Source of the DNA: Chthonomonas sp. | GTDB lineage: Bacteria; Armatimonadota; Fimbriimonadia; Fimbriimonadales; Fimbriimonadaceae | DNA length: 64,000 nucleotides | Reading direction: 5' to 3' | Assembly: GCA_016788425.1 (NCBI GenBank) | Contig: JAEURQ010000002.1 | Location: forward strand, 682,001 to 746,000 | Shown: in pieces, positions 33,309 to 41,536 of the stretch | How the letters are laid out: each line of letters opens with the position of its first letter | Numbering within the stretch: position 1 is the first letter of the stretch | Translations under genes and position numbers: made by a program | Notes under the pieces: generated by a model | What the model was told of the DNA's origin: nothing | The model's database searches: none | The model's input: only the letters and a program-made list of their open reading frames with translations

Positions 33309-34091
33309 ATGTCTCAGCCGCCGATCAATCAACCGCCACAGCAAGTGCCTCCCCCATTTCCGGGGCATGGAACATCCATGCAGCCGCCAAGGAAAAATCC
33401 AGGGCTGATCACCTTGATCGCTCAGGCGTTCAAGCAGTGGTTCATGGGACTCTCGGGAACCGGCAAGGCGTGGGTCGTGGGAATCGGAGTTGTCGTAATC
33501 TTTGGAGCTCTTTCAGGACCTCCTAACAGTAAGGATGAAGTAGACGCCGGCAAGCCTGCTTCAAAGACAGACTTAGATGCGAAGCGGTCTTCGCTTGGTC
33601 AACCGCCAAAGCAACCAGAACAGCGCGGGACGGGAAAGCGCACCAGATCGCAGTACATTGCCGAAGCTACACAAGCGTACGCAGCCGAACTCGATGCAGC
33701 CAAGTTAGCGGCTCGTGGGGATGCCCCAAAGCCTAGTGAGTGGGATGGCATTTGCCCCGAAGTCAATCGTTACTTGAAAGCAACACTCAATGATCCAGAT
33801 TTTGATTTGGTCAAGTGTTACGAAGTGCTAGACCTGGGCGAATATTGGGGGCAGATGGTTCAATACCGAGCCAGAAACGGGTTTGGCGCTAAGGTGATGG
33901 CAGTGCACTTATTCCTGATTCAGCATGGTGAGGTGGTCCGACAAGTTGGAGACGTGAAAGAAATTGAACGACTTGTCGAACAGAAAAAGAAGGCGGAAAA
34001 GCTCACGGTGCGTAAACTCGGCGCCGCCCTGGAGAAGGCGCAACAGGAGGCGGACTCGATGGTTCGAAAGGGTATCTTAGTGAAGGACTAA
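33309..34091 (+). CDS. Proline-rich membrane protein, candidate moron
   Basis: The 260-residue protein has a Pro/Gln-rich N-terminus (MSQPPINQPPQQVPPPF), one hydrophobic segment (GKAWVVGIGVVVIFGALSG, ~residues 52-70), a charged linker and a helical C-terminal domain. It sits between the leftward operon and the repressor, faces the repressor, and their stop codons overlap. It has its own promoter, so it is likely expressed in the lysogen. A lysogenic-conversion role is inferred from position. I do not recognise the family. Confidence 0.75.
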   Translation: MSQPPINQPPQQVPPPFPGHGTSMQPPRKNPGLITLIAQAFKQWFMGLSGTGKAWVVGIGVVVIFGALSGPPNSKDEVDAGKPASKTDLDAKRSSLGQPPKQPEQRGTGKRTRSQYIAEATQAYAAELDAAKLAARGDAPKPSEWDGICPEVNRYLKATLNDPDFDLVKCYEVLDLGEYWGQMVQYRARNGFGAKVMAVHLFLIQHGEVVRQVGDVKEIERLVEQKKKAEKLTVRKLGAALEKAQQEADSMVRKGILVKD

Positions 34092-34777
34092 AGTAGTCGG
34101 CCCCGGAGCTTTTCTTCGAACATGGCCCGGGTAAGGCCATCGTATTCGGGGCCGATTTTCAGGTCTCCTGACTTGCTGATGACGCCAATGAGATATCCGC
34201 GCAAGACCGCTTCTTGAATCTCGCGGTCGGGGTAGGCAGAGTTCCACGAGCGGAGGATCCATCGCCCATTTTCGTACACCATTTCCTTGAGGACGGCCGA
34301 AGTGTCCCCGTCGAGGTAGACAGCGAATGGCATGCGGTTGCGCGGCTTTGTGCTATCCATGAACACGCATGTATCCCCCTCGTGAATCAAGGGCATCATG
34401 CTGTCGCCCTCGATCACACAGCCGCTGAACTCTTCCATGGCGAACTCAGGAGGGACCGGGATGGTGGCGGGGGACGATGTGCGCTCCCCGGCGGTTGCGG
34501 TTCCCATACCTGCGCTCAATGGCTCGACCAGTTTTAACAAGCCCACTTTCGCGGGCGCGACTTTGCGTACTCGGCCGCGTTCCACTTCCTGGCCCTCGGG
34601 TCGATAGCCCTTCTCCACGAGCTTCAGTAGGATGTCCTCAGGAATTGGTTGGTCGGGCCGGTACTCATAGTTTTTGTACATGCCATACGAAATCCCCAGC
34701 TCAGAAGCCAGTTCAGCTTGAGACCGTCGATATTCCTGTTTTCGCCAACGGACCAGGTCGAAGCGTTTGGACCCCAT
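34088..34777 (-). CDS. CI-like repressor (XRE HTH + S24 peptidase)
   Basis: The 229-residue repressor has an XRE helix-turn-helix (RRSQAELASELGISYGMYKNYE) and a C-terminal S24 LexA-like autoprotease domain. The latter has the nucleophilic Ser in VIEGDSMMPLIHEGD and the catalytic Lys in SAVLKEMVYENG. Self-cleavage at RecA filaments would induce the prophage. The cleavage site should lie in the linker around residues 85-115. I chose the ATG at 34777. Upstream in-frame starts add a sequence unlike XRE repressors. It is convergent with the proline-rich membrane protein. Confidence 0.93.
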   Translation of the reverse strand: MGSKRFDLVRWRKQEYRRSQAELASELGISYGMYKNYEYRPDQPIPEDILLKLVEKGYRPEGQEVERGRVRKVAPAKVGLLKLVEPLSAGMGTATAGERTSSPATIPVPPEFAMEEFSGCVIEGDSMMPLIHEGDTCVFMDSTKPRNRMPFAVYLDGDTSAVLKEMVYENGRWILRSWNSAYPDREIQEAVLRGYLIGVISKSGDLKIGPEYDGLTRAMFEEKLRGRLL

Positions 34778-34801
34778 TTCACCATTGTTCCGGGAAAATA
34801 A

Positions 34802-34849
34802 TTGATCAGTTGAGATATTTTCTGATATCACGATGTATAATTCTATCAA
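34802..34849. promoter_or_regulatory. Candidate operator cluster between repressor and Cro-position gene
   Basis: The region contains TTGATC (34802), TGATATCA (34823-34830, perfect palindrome) and an inverted TTGATA (34844-34849). TTGAT half-sites match those at 33189-33273, so one repressor may control both. Confidence 0.4.
34836..34841 (+). promoter_or_regulatory. Rightward early promoter -10 (TATAAT), near-leaderless
   Basis: A perfect TATAAT lies 7 bases before the ATG at 34849. A TTGAGA is found 20 bp upstream. The mRNA would start at or beside the start codon. Confidence 0.55.
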
Positions 34850-35025
34850 TGCGCTCAGCAAATCAGCCGAATTGTGAGGGGAAACAAGTAATTGAACGTG
34901 GGACCTTAGTCCAAAAAGTCAACCAGTTAGTGGCGGATGGATATAAGGTTCTCTCAGCTTGTCAGAAGGTTGGGATTACGCCCCTTCAGTACTACCGCTG
35001 GCGCAAATCCGCGTCGGGCGGCTAA
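34849..35025 (+). CDS. Small HTH protein in Cro position
   Basis: This 58-residue protein has a C-terminal helix-turn-helix (LVADGYKVLSACQKVGITPL then QYYRWRKS), similar to the Tn3/IS3 OrfA-type HTH fold. It is the first gene rightward of the repressor, the place of Cro in lambdoid phages. The ATG at 34849 has no Shine-Dalgarno and lies just below a TATAAT, consistent with leaderless expression. It could antagonise the repressor or activate the early operon. Confidence 0.7.
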   Translation: MRSANQPNCEGKQVIERGTLVQKVNQLVADGYKVLSACQKVGITPLQYYRWRKSASGG

Positions 35026-35042
35026 CCCCGGCAAGCACACCT

Positions 35043-35294
35043 ATGAACACACACGTTAATCCTTCTCAATCCGGGCCAGGCGGCCCGTCAACACTTGCGC
35101 CCGAGCCGGGCGTTCTTTACGATTTGCAGTTTGACTGCCCAGTCTGTGGGGTGCTTCGGCCAGTCGCGCTGGACCTCATGTCCAGCGGCGTGACGGCGCA
35201 CTGCGCGGCCTGCGGTGAGCAGGTTCCGGAGGTTCGGCCGGTTGAGGCTCATGACCCGGATCGGGACAAGCATCCGTATGGGGGCTTGGGTTGA
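35043..35294 (+). CDS. Zinc-ribbon hypothetical protein
   Basis: This 83-residue protein has CPVCG and, ~26 residues later, CAACGE: a zinc ribbon. The N-terminus is Pro/Ser-rich. The stop overlaps the TTG start of the nuclease gene (TTGA). It probably binds nucleic acid or protein; nothing more specific can be said. Confidence 0.75.
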   Translation: MNTHVNPSQSGPGGPSTLAPEPGVLYDLQFDCPVCGVLRPVALDLMSSGVTAHCAACGEQVPEVRPVEAHDPDRDKHPYGGLG

Positions 35295-36394
35295 TCGACG
35301 TCTTCGAGCCTCAGGACACGGCGGACAGCCCGATGTATGCGGCGGCCGAGAATGGCAACTGCTACACATGGGCGGGGCGGAAATACCCTCGGGTGACCTC
35401 GATCTTGTCCGTTTTCCCTTCTGACCACCTCATGGCGTGGGCGGGAAAGATGGGAGCCTTGTCCGCCGCCGCCCCGCTGGTTCATGCCGGGCTATTCACT
35501 CCGGACATGGAATCGACCACGATGGCCGAACTCGAACGCTACGTCGATGCCGAGGCGATGCGGGAGATCAGCCACGCCGAAGCGATTGACCGGGCTTGTG
35601 ACTGGTCTGACAATATGCGGGCTCAGTTCCGATACCGCGATCACAAGGGGCGGATCGGTTCGGTTTACCACTACTGCCTTTACGAGCGGGCACTGGGCCT
35701 GTGGGACGGACGCGACGTGTTCGAGCAGGTTCATGCGGTCTCGGCGAGTCGCAGGATTTGGGTCGGGCATGAAGATGCTCTGCTTCGCTACGCCGAATAC
35801 GGCAAGGAACCGAGTGCGGTCTGCCTCGACCTTGCGCATCACGCTCTCCGATACGTTGAGCGTGGCCTCGAGTTCCTGGAGCGATTCCGGCCGGAATTCG
35901 AAGCCCTCGGAACCGAGTCGGTTGTGGTTCACACGGGCGAGGAATACGCCGGCACGATGGATGTTGCTTTCCGGGTGCAACGATCAGCATTCCAGGAAGT
36001 CGATCTCGCGTGGCCGTTTGTTGGTCAGGATTCTGCATTGCTTCTTGGCGACTGGAAGACATCGAATTACCTGAGCGGAACCGTTCGGTTCCAATTGGCG
36101 GCGTACGCCCGGGGTTCATTTATCGGCATGCTTGATGACCACAGCGAGCACAGCATCCCTGATGTTGATGGCCTGGCGGCACTCCACATCACGCCGGATG
36201 AGCCCGTGGTCCCGAAGATTTGGGCGGGTCGGGATAAGATCGACGCCTTCTTCGAGGTGTTCTGCGCGGCGAATTCGTTGTACCGGGGCATGCAAGACCT
36301 GCCCAGAGCCAACGCCGCGAGGCGTTACTCGGAGCCGAAGCCACCGAAGCGCGGTGAGCGGGTTTGTCCGATTCAAGTCGGGGGTGGTCGATGA
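35291..36394 (+). CDS. PD-(D/E)XK (RecB/Cas4-like) nuclease
   Basis: This 367-residue protein carries the RecB-like nuclease motifs: GTMDVAFRV (conserved Asp), then LLGDWKTSNY (D-x-K), then QLAAYARG (the Q-xxx-Y motif). Phage proteins of this class work as exonucleases in recombination. It starts at a TTG overlapping the upstream stop (TTGA). Early-operon position fits a role in phage replication or recombination. Confidence 0.88.
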   Translation: MIDVFEPQDTADSPMYAAAENGNCYTWAGRKYPRVTSILSVFPSDHLMAWAGKMGALSAAAPLVHAGLFTPDMESTTMAELERYVDAEAMREISHAEAIDRACDWSDNMRAQFRYRDHKGRIGSVYHYCLYERALGLWDGRDVFEQVHAVSASRRIWVGHEDALLRYAEYGKEPSAVCLDLAHHALRYVERGLEFLERFRPEFEALGTESVVVHTGEEYAGTMDVAFRVQRSAFQEVDLAWPFVGQDSALLLGDWKTSNYLSGTVRFQLAAYARGSFIGMLDDHSEHSIPDVDGLAALHITPDEPVVPKIWAGRDKIDAFFEVFCAANSLYRGMQDLPRANAARRYSEPKPPKRGERVCPIQVGGGR

Positions 36395-36570
36395 TCGGAC
36401 GCATTGTGCGGGTGCTCGACATGCGCTATCGGGTGCTGGAATCAGACGGTCGCGACTTTTACGGATTCCCGATCGGGGTCGAGGACCCTGTCGCGCAGTG
36501 GATCCCTGTGTCATGGATTGACCGTGAGGACATCCCGCCTGTCGCTGACGTGCTCCAGGAGGTGAGCTGA
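36391..36570 (+). CDS. Hypothetical small beta protein
   Basis: This 59-residue product (IGRIVRVLDMRYRVLESDGR) looks like a small beta-barrel. It is coupled by ATGA to the nuclease gene and by TGATG to the gp3-like gene. The function is unknown. Confidence 0.7.
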   Translation: MIGRIVRVLDMRYRVLESDGRDFYGFPIGVEDPVAQWIPVSWIDREDIPPVADVLQEVS

Positions 36571-37664
36571 TGCCGAACCTCCTTCAGCGCCAACAGCGGA
36601 TGGTTGAGGTTGGACGGATTCGGATTGGCGAAAAGACCGCAGCGGGATACCCCACCAGCCGCAGCACCTTCCGGTTCACGTCGCGGCACAAGGACATCCT
36701 GCAATTGGTTCAGGAGCAATATGGCGGCGAGCTTCGGCCATGGAGCGAAAAGCCGGGTGAGTGGGAGCTTCTCTCTGATGCGGCAGAGGTCAAGGTGCTC
36801 TTCAGTTCCAAGCCCCGCGGGGACGGCGATCTGGAGTCGCTGGTGCAGAACTGGGAGCGTTGGGCGGGTGGAACCTGCACTCATCGGTGCGACGGGCGGA
36901 CCTGCCAATTTTGGCGACAAACCGGCACCAAGAGGGGCAAGAACGGGAAGGTGGTGCCGGTTCATGAGCGAGCTTCCGGCCCTTGCCAGTGCGACCATAG
37001 CGGAGCTGCTTGCAAGCCAGCTTGCAAGCTCGTCAGCAGGTTGATGCTGATTTTGCCGAAGGTTCCGACCCTCGGCATGTGGCGAGTGGATACCAGCTCG
37101 ATGGTCTTCGACACCGAGATTCAGGCCCTCCTCGACACGCTGGGGGCGCTTGCGCCAGGGAATGTATCGCCGCTACTGATGTCCATCGAGTTCCGGGTCA
37201 AGCGGACTGGACCCGATGAGGACAACAGTCGGTTCCCGGTGATCAAGTTGGTGCTCGATCCGGATCCAGTTTCGCTGCCGGCACTCATCGCAGGGATTCG
37301 CGCTCAGTCCATGGCCCTCCCTGAACCCGGTCCAGTTTCCGGTCTAGGGGAGCTTCCGGCTCCGCGACCCTCGTTGCCCCCCGGGGCGCCAACCCTTGCC
37401 GCCGGTTCAGAGCCGAGTGACGATGAGCTTCGCGCGTATGTGTCGTCGCTGGGCGAGCAAGTGGGGGATTTTTGGACTTGGTGCGAGGGGGAGGAGCTTG
37501 ATTGGCGGGTGATTGCCCGCGCGGCGTTTGCGCGGAAGATCGCTTGCGCCACGACATTCTGGGAGGGAGCTGAGAAGTTCCGCTCCCGCAAACATGAACG
37601 AGAACATGAGAACGAAATGAACGACACTCAAAAATCGGGCGACAGTGGAGTGAGCCCGTCATGA
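36570..37664 (+). CDS. gp3-like (recombination directionality factor-like) protein
   Basis: The 364-residue protein opens with VEVGRIRIGEKTAAGYPTSR and RFTSRHKDILQLVQEQYGGE, the signature of a large family related to phiC31 gp3. The middle has THRCDGRTCQFW and CQCDHSGAACKP, a metal-binding cluster, followed by LPKVPTLGMWRVDTSS. phiC31 gp3 controls the direction of a serine integrase. This phage has a tyrosine integrase, so the role may differ (see findings). The start overlaps the upstream stop (TGATG). Confidence 0.75.
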   Translation: MPNLLQRQQRMVEVGRIRIGEKTAAGYPTSRSTFRFTSRHKDILQLVQEQYGGELRPWSEKPGEWELLSDAAEVKVLFSSKPRGDGDLESLVQNWERWAGGTCTHRCDGRTCQFWRQTGTKRGKNGKVVPVHERASGPCQCDHSGAACKPACKLVSRLMLILPKVPTLGMWRVDTSSMVFDTEIQALLDTLGALAPGNVSPLLMSIEFRVKRTGPDEDNSRFPVIKLVLDPDPVSLPALIAGIRAQSMALPEPGPVSGLGELPAPRPSLPPGAPTLAAGSEPSDDELRAYVSSLGEQVGDFWTWCEGEELDWRVIARAAFARKIACATTFWEGAEKFRSRKHEREHENEMNDTQKSGDSGVSPS

Positions 37665-37858
37665 TCACTCTGCACTTGACAAAGGGGTTCGAGGAAGTCT
37701 TCGTGGACCCCTCGAATATTACGGTTGTACAACCGACTGAAGCGGGAGGGTCCTTTGTAGTTTGCGGACCCGACTGGCGAATTCGTGTCAACGAATCGCC
37801 CACTGAAATCCGGGCATTGATGGAGTCGCACAAGGGGGCGCAGCATGTCGCTAGCTGA
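37661..37858 (+). CDS. Hypothetical small protein
   Basis: This 65-residue beta-rich product (ITLHLTKGFEEVFVDPSNIT) starts in an ATGA overlap and ends 14 bp into the FtsK gene. The function is unknown. Confidence 0.65.
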   Translation: MITLHLTKGFEEVFVDPSNITVVQPTEAGGSFVVCGPDWRIRVNESPTEIRALMESHKGAQHVAS

Positions 37859-39983
37859 TTCGCTGGCCGGGAAATCCTCCCTGCCCCTACGTGGAAGCGT
37901 GGTGCTCGCGATGATGAAGGCGTTTGCGATGAAGCCGCCTCAGGGTGACGACAAATGGCCGACGTGTTCGGTGGGGGTTGCGCACAACTCGGTTGTGGCC
38001 ACGGATGGCAGTTCGGCGATCATCATTGGTGACCAGGCGGCGGAGCATGAGGCGACGGATTACAAGGAAACGGTGATCGCGTGTACCCGTAGCGAGCTGT
38101 ACGGTGAGCCGGTCGATCTCGACGCGCTGGAGCGCAACATCGACGAAGAAAGTGGTGAGGTCACGATGATGCCTAACGTGAGCGGGACGATTGCTCGAGA
38201 GATTGCGGCGATGGAACGCGTCGCCTCGCTCGACCCTCGTGCGCTCCTCCGAATGGCACAAGTGGCGATCAAAGCCGGAGCGACAACGGTCGAAATTCTC
38301 CAACCGGTTAAGGCAGACGTAAAGCGGCTTGGTTTCAATCTCGCGTTCACTCCCGCTTCGGAGCACATCAACCTGTTTTCCGAGTGGAACGGCATGATTA
38401 CGGCCTCGGGGGTTGTGATTGTCGACGAAGGGCGGAAGTCCGAGCGGGCTAAACCCGAACCGTCAGCGGAGAATCCGTCCACCGCTGACGAACCAGCGTT
38501 TGACGCGGAATGGACGAAGCCGGCCAAGAAGGGCAAGAAGAAGCCCGCGGCTCAGGAGCCAGCGGTTGAGGCTGAGGCACCTCCGGTGCTCACGGTGGTG
38601 GAATCAGTGGACATCCATCAGCAAGAAGAGCGGGGCGGAGTTACATTGCCGGCGCTCTCGATCCTCGGTGATTACCCGATGGAAACGGGCACCGGTGAAC
38701 ATGCAGACGAGATGCTCAAGGCCCTCGCAAATTTCAATATCGCTGGGCGGGTTGAGCGAGTGGACTGTGGCCCATGTGTGAGCATGTACGAGGTCAAGAT
38801 TCCGAACACCGTTTCAGTCAAGCGCGTGACCTCGCTCCAGGATGACCTGCAAGCCCAGCTGGGAGTTCGATCGATTCGGATCCAGGCCCCGATTCCGGGA
38901 AAGAAAACGATCGGTATCGAATTGCCGAACGCAAAACCGCAGACGGTCGGACTTCGCCATGTACTGGCTCAGAAGGATTTCGTTTACGGCCCGCCGCTGA
39001 CCATCGGCGTGGGTCTGGATGTGGCGGGGAACCCGGTGTTTGCGAACCTGGCCGAGATGCCTCACCTGCTCATCGCCGGTGCGACAAACTCCGGTAAGTC
39101 GATTGGCGTTGCATCGCTGATTTCCAGCCTTCTGCTCCGAAATACTCCAAAAGAGTTGCGCATGATCATGATCGATCCGAAGCGGGTTGAACTGACCCTG
39201 TTCGATGAGATTCCGCACCTGATGTGCCCGGTCATTACGGACATGAAAGAGGCGCCGGGCGTGCTTCGCGCGATCTGGCGGGAGATGGACTGCCGCTATG
39301 ACATCCTGAAATCGGAGGGCCGGCGGAACATCGAGAGCTACAACGAAACGCTCGAACCGGAAGACCGAATGCCCTATATCGTGGTGGTCATCGACGAGCT
39401 CGCGGATCTGATGATTCAGGCGCGTGAGGAAGTCGAAACCTCGATAGTGCGGCTGACGCAGATGGCTCGCGCGGTCGGTATCCACCTGGTGATTGCCACT
39501 CAGCGACCATCAGTTGATGTCGTGACGGGCCTGATCAAGGCAAATGTCCCGAGCCGAATTGGGTTCGCCTGTGCGAGTGGGATTGATTCCAAGGTCATTC
39601 TCGATTCGACCGGAGCGGAGAAGCTGCTTGGCCGGGGCGACATGCTGTATTCGCCAGTCGGGGCTCCGCCGCGGCGGGTGCAAGGAGCGTACGTTTCGGA
39701 GGCTGAGGTCGCGCAAATTGTTGGTTACTGGAAGGCGCAGTCGACGAGGCCAGACTACGAGCTTAAGTTGATTGCCCCACCTGACTACGAGGATGAAGGG
39801 ACGGACGAACGGTATTCGGACGCCGTTGTTTTTGCTCGAGCTGAGGGCAAGATTTCCACGGCGATGCTCCAACGCAAGTTTGCGATCGGGTTCATGGCCG
39901 CGAAGCGACTCCTTGACGAGATGGAGCGTGACGGGGTGGTTGGCCCGGCAGTTGGTCCAGGCCCGCGGGTGGTGATCGGATGA
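37845..39983 (+). CDS. Phage FtsK/SpoIIIE-type DNA translocase with sliding-clamp-like N-terminus
   Basis: This 712-residue protein has three parts. Residues ~1-195 resemble a DNA polymerase III beta (clamp) unit, with GVAHNSVVATDGSSAIIIG near residue 50 and beta-rich ends. A charged linker (residues ~196-265) follows. Residues ~266-712 are a complete FtsK motor: alpha domain, Walker A GATNSGKS (412-419), Walker B VVVIDELADLM (513-523), ATQRPSVDVVTG, and a C-terminal gamma winged helix (ISTAMLQRKFAIGFMAAKRL). There is no membrane anchor. Motor and gamma match chromosomal FtsK closely. The clamp reading of the N-terminus is a fold guess. It lies among early replication genes. Confidence 0.9.
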   Translation: MSLADSLAGKSSLPLRGSVVLAMMKAFAMKPPQGDDKWPTCSVGVAHNSVVATDGSSAIIIGDQAAEHEATDYKETVIACTRSELYGEPVDLDALERNIDEESGEVTMMPNVSGTIAREIAAMERVASLDPRALLRMAQVAIKAGATTVEILQPVKADVKRLGFNLAFTPASEHINLFSEWNGMITASGVVIVDEGRKSERAKPEPSAENPSTADEPAFDAEWTKPAKKGKKKPAAQEPAVEAEAPPVLTVVESVDIHQQEERGGVTLPALSILGDYPMETGTGEHADEMLKALANFNIAGRVERVDCGPCVSMYEVKIPNTVSVKRVTSLQDDLQAQLGVRSIRIQAPIPGKKTIGIELPNAKPQTVGLRHVLAQKDFVYGPPLTIGVGLDVAGNPVFANLAEMPHLLIAGATNSGKSIGVASLISSLLLRNTPKELRMIMIDPKRVELTLFDEIPHLMCPVITDMKEAPGVLRAIWREMDCRYDILKSEGRRNIESYNETLEPEDRMPYIVVVIDELADLMIQAREEVETSIVRLTQMARAVGIHLVIATQRPSVDVVTGLIKANVPSRIGFACASGIDSKVILDSTGAEKLLGRGDMLYSPVGAPPRRVQGAYVSEAEVAQIVGYWKAQSTRPDYELKLIAPPDYEDEGTDERYSDAVVFARAEGKISTAMLQRKFAIGFMAAKRLLDEMERDGVVGPAVGPGPRVVIG

Positions 39984-40735
39984 GTGTCGCAACCTTGTCG
40001 GGCATGACGGTCACGCTGAACATTCCGGTTGCCCATCTCCACGTGCTGTATCAGAGCGTCGTGGAGAATATTGCCGAGGTGGACCGCGAGCTCGTGACAC
40101 TCACGGCGGAACGCTCTCAACTTGGCGAGCTGCTCCAAAGCATTGCTGAAGGGATGGGTGGAGTTCCCGGCGAGCTGACGAGCGCCTTGGAAGTACAAGC
40201 GGCGGAGAAGTTATCCCCGGCTACTTCGGGGATCATGGCTACGGAGTTCATTCCTGGTGACAACGTGGCTGTTACCAAACCAGTGCCGAAGTGCAAGTTG
40301 CTCGAGGTTTCGCAACCTAGCTCAGATGAACAGACGATTGGAGATTGGTCCCCCACGAAAGTCCAGGCGGTTTCCGCACCTAAGGCGGGTCCGCAGGTCA
40401 GCGGGGATGCATACGATAGCCATGCCAGCCGACTGGCCAGCAGGCTTCAGCTTGAATGGGAAGGATTTTTGGCGTCGAGCCCCAGAGTTCCACGCCCTAA
40501 GGTTGTGAAATGGCAGGCGAGCTACACTCCGGAGGATTACGTCGAGGGGCTGGTGGGCCTGGCCATGATTGGCATGACCACCAAGATTCCGGGATCGTCG
40601 ATCAAACACATTCGAGAAAGTGATGGCGAGCTGATCGGATACATTCGGCTCCTCAACGATCATGCTGGGGAAGCGCAACGGGAGCGATTCTGTGCCCAGC
40701 TTCTCGAACAACAGAAGGCGAGGATCGGAGCATGA
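39980..40735 (+). CDS. Hypothetical coiled-coil protein after FtsK
   Basis: The 251-residue product has an N-terminal coiled coil (VVENIAEVDRELVTLTAERS), a low-complexity middle and a globular C-terminus (YTPEDYVEGLVGLAMIGMT). Its ATGA overlap with FtsK suggests a partner of the translocase. No family is recognised. Confidence 0.7.
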   Translation: MSVATLSGMTVTLNIPVAHLHVLYQSVVENIAEVDRELVTLTAERSQLGELLQSIAEGMGGVPGELTSALEVQAAEKLSPATSGIMATEFIPGDNVAVTKPVPKCKLLEVSQPSSDEQTIGDWSPTKVQAVSAPKAGPQVSGDAYDSHASRLASRLQLEWEGFLASSPRVPRPKVVKWQASYTPEDYVEGLVGLAMIGMTTKIPGSSIKHIRESDGELIGYIRLLNDHAGEAQRERFCAQLLEQQKARIGA

Positions 40736-40893
40736 TTGGGTGTCTGATTTTGCTGGCGATCGCCTTTGTCTGCCTGGTTGCGTGGGTGGTGAATGAGCTC
40801 TCTACCGCGCCACTTAACCCGGGGGAGTGGACCGCTGACAACCGCGAGCAAGAAGACATCCCTGACTTCCTTCGCGAGCGGGGGAAGAAATGA
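40732..40893 (+). CDS. 53-residue single-TM protein
   Basis: This small gene overlaps both neighbours by ATGA (40732-40735 and 40890-40893). The product has an N-terminal hydrophobic helix (CLILLAIAFVCLVAWVV) and an acidic C-terminal tail (EQEDIPDFLRERG). It is probably an inner-membrane protein of the early operon. The function is unknown. Confidence 0.7.
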   Translation: MIGCLILLAIAFVCLVAWVVNELSTAPLNPGEWTADNREQEDIPDFLRERGKK

Positions 40894-41330
40894 AGATCGG
40901 TGGCATGACACAAATCCGATTATCTGAGGACCAGATTCAGACGCAGATCGTCCAGGCGCTGGAAGTGGTTGGTTGCAAGGTCTATCACACGAACACGCAC
41001 GGGGTGCGAGGCAAGACCGGGGTTTCGAAGGGGGTCCCGGACTTGCTGGTTCGCCACAAGTGCTTTCCTGTCGCCGTATTGGTGGGGCTCGAGGTCAAGC
41101 GCCCCAAGGGGTGGCGTTGGTCCAGCCAGGAGCAGAAGGAGGCTTTTTCACGCGGTGATACTGAGGTCGTTCACTGCGTGCGGGACGCGCTTTTGGCAGT
41201 CGGTTCCTTCGTAGATCAATGGATGCCGGATGACCCTGATTTCCGAACTTTCGTGGATCGGACGACCGCCATGGCCTACCAATTCCCGGAGGTTGATTCA
41301 GATCCAGTGGCCAAGGGTGTAGGTCGATGA
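40890..41330 (+). CDS. VRR-NUC domain nuclease
   Basis: The 146-residue protein has the VRR-NUC fold motifs: EDQIQTQIVQALEVVGCKVY, KGVPDLLVR (catalytic Asp), and VGLEVKRPKGW (E-x-K). VRR-NUC enzymes are PD-(D/E)XK relatives of Holliday junction resolvases and are common in phage replication blocks. The start lies in an ATGA overlap. Confidence 0.9.
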   Translation: MKIGGMTQIRLSEDQIQTQIVQALEVVGCKVYHTNTHGVRGKTGVSKGVPDLLVRHKCFPVAVLVGLEVKRPKGWRWSSQEQKEAFSRGDTEVVHCVRDALLAVGSFVDQWMPDDPDFRTFVDRTTAMAYQFPEVDSDPVAKGVGR

Positions 41331-41536
41331 GCGAGCAGGAGTTCCGCAAGTTGGAAGTGGGCGACATTGTCCTATCGCCGCTTGATCAAAAGGAGTTGCC
41401 GATCATTCGTGTGGAGCGCAAAAAGGCGCACATGCTGGGCTCGGCACTTGTGACGAAGCGGGTCCACCTTCAGGGCGGGGCGAGTTTTGATGCACGCACC
41501 TGTTGGAAGTGGAAGCGTAAGGGGGCTGTGGAATGA
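41327..41536 (+). CDS. Hypothetical small protein
   Basis: This 69-residue basic beta protein (RKLEVGDIVLSPLDQKELPI) has ATGA overlaps on both sides. It may be a small SH3-like fold. The function is unknown. Confidence 0.65.
   Translation: MSEQEFRKLEVGDIVLSPLDQKELPIIRVERKKAHMLGSALVTKRVHLQGGASFDARTCWKWKRKGAVE

Noticed and set aside
34477-34848. Long rightward frame leading into the small HTH gene
   Set aside because: Upstream of 34849 it is antisense to the repressor. The ATG after TATAAT is a better start.
37845-39983. FtsK gene as evidence of an integrative conjugative element
   Set aside because: No relaxase or type IV secretion genes are present, while terminase, portal, capsid and tape measure genes are clear.
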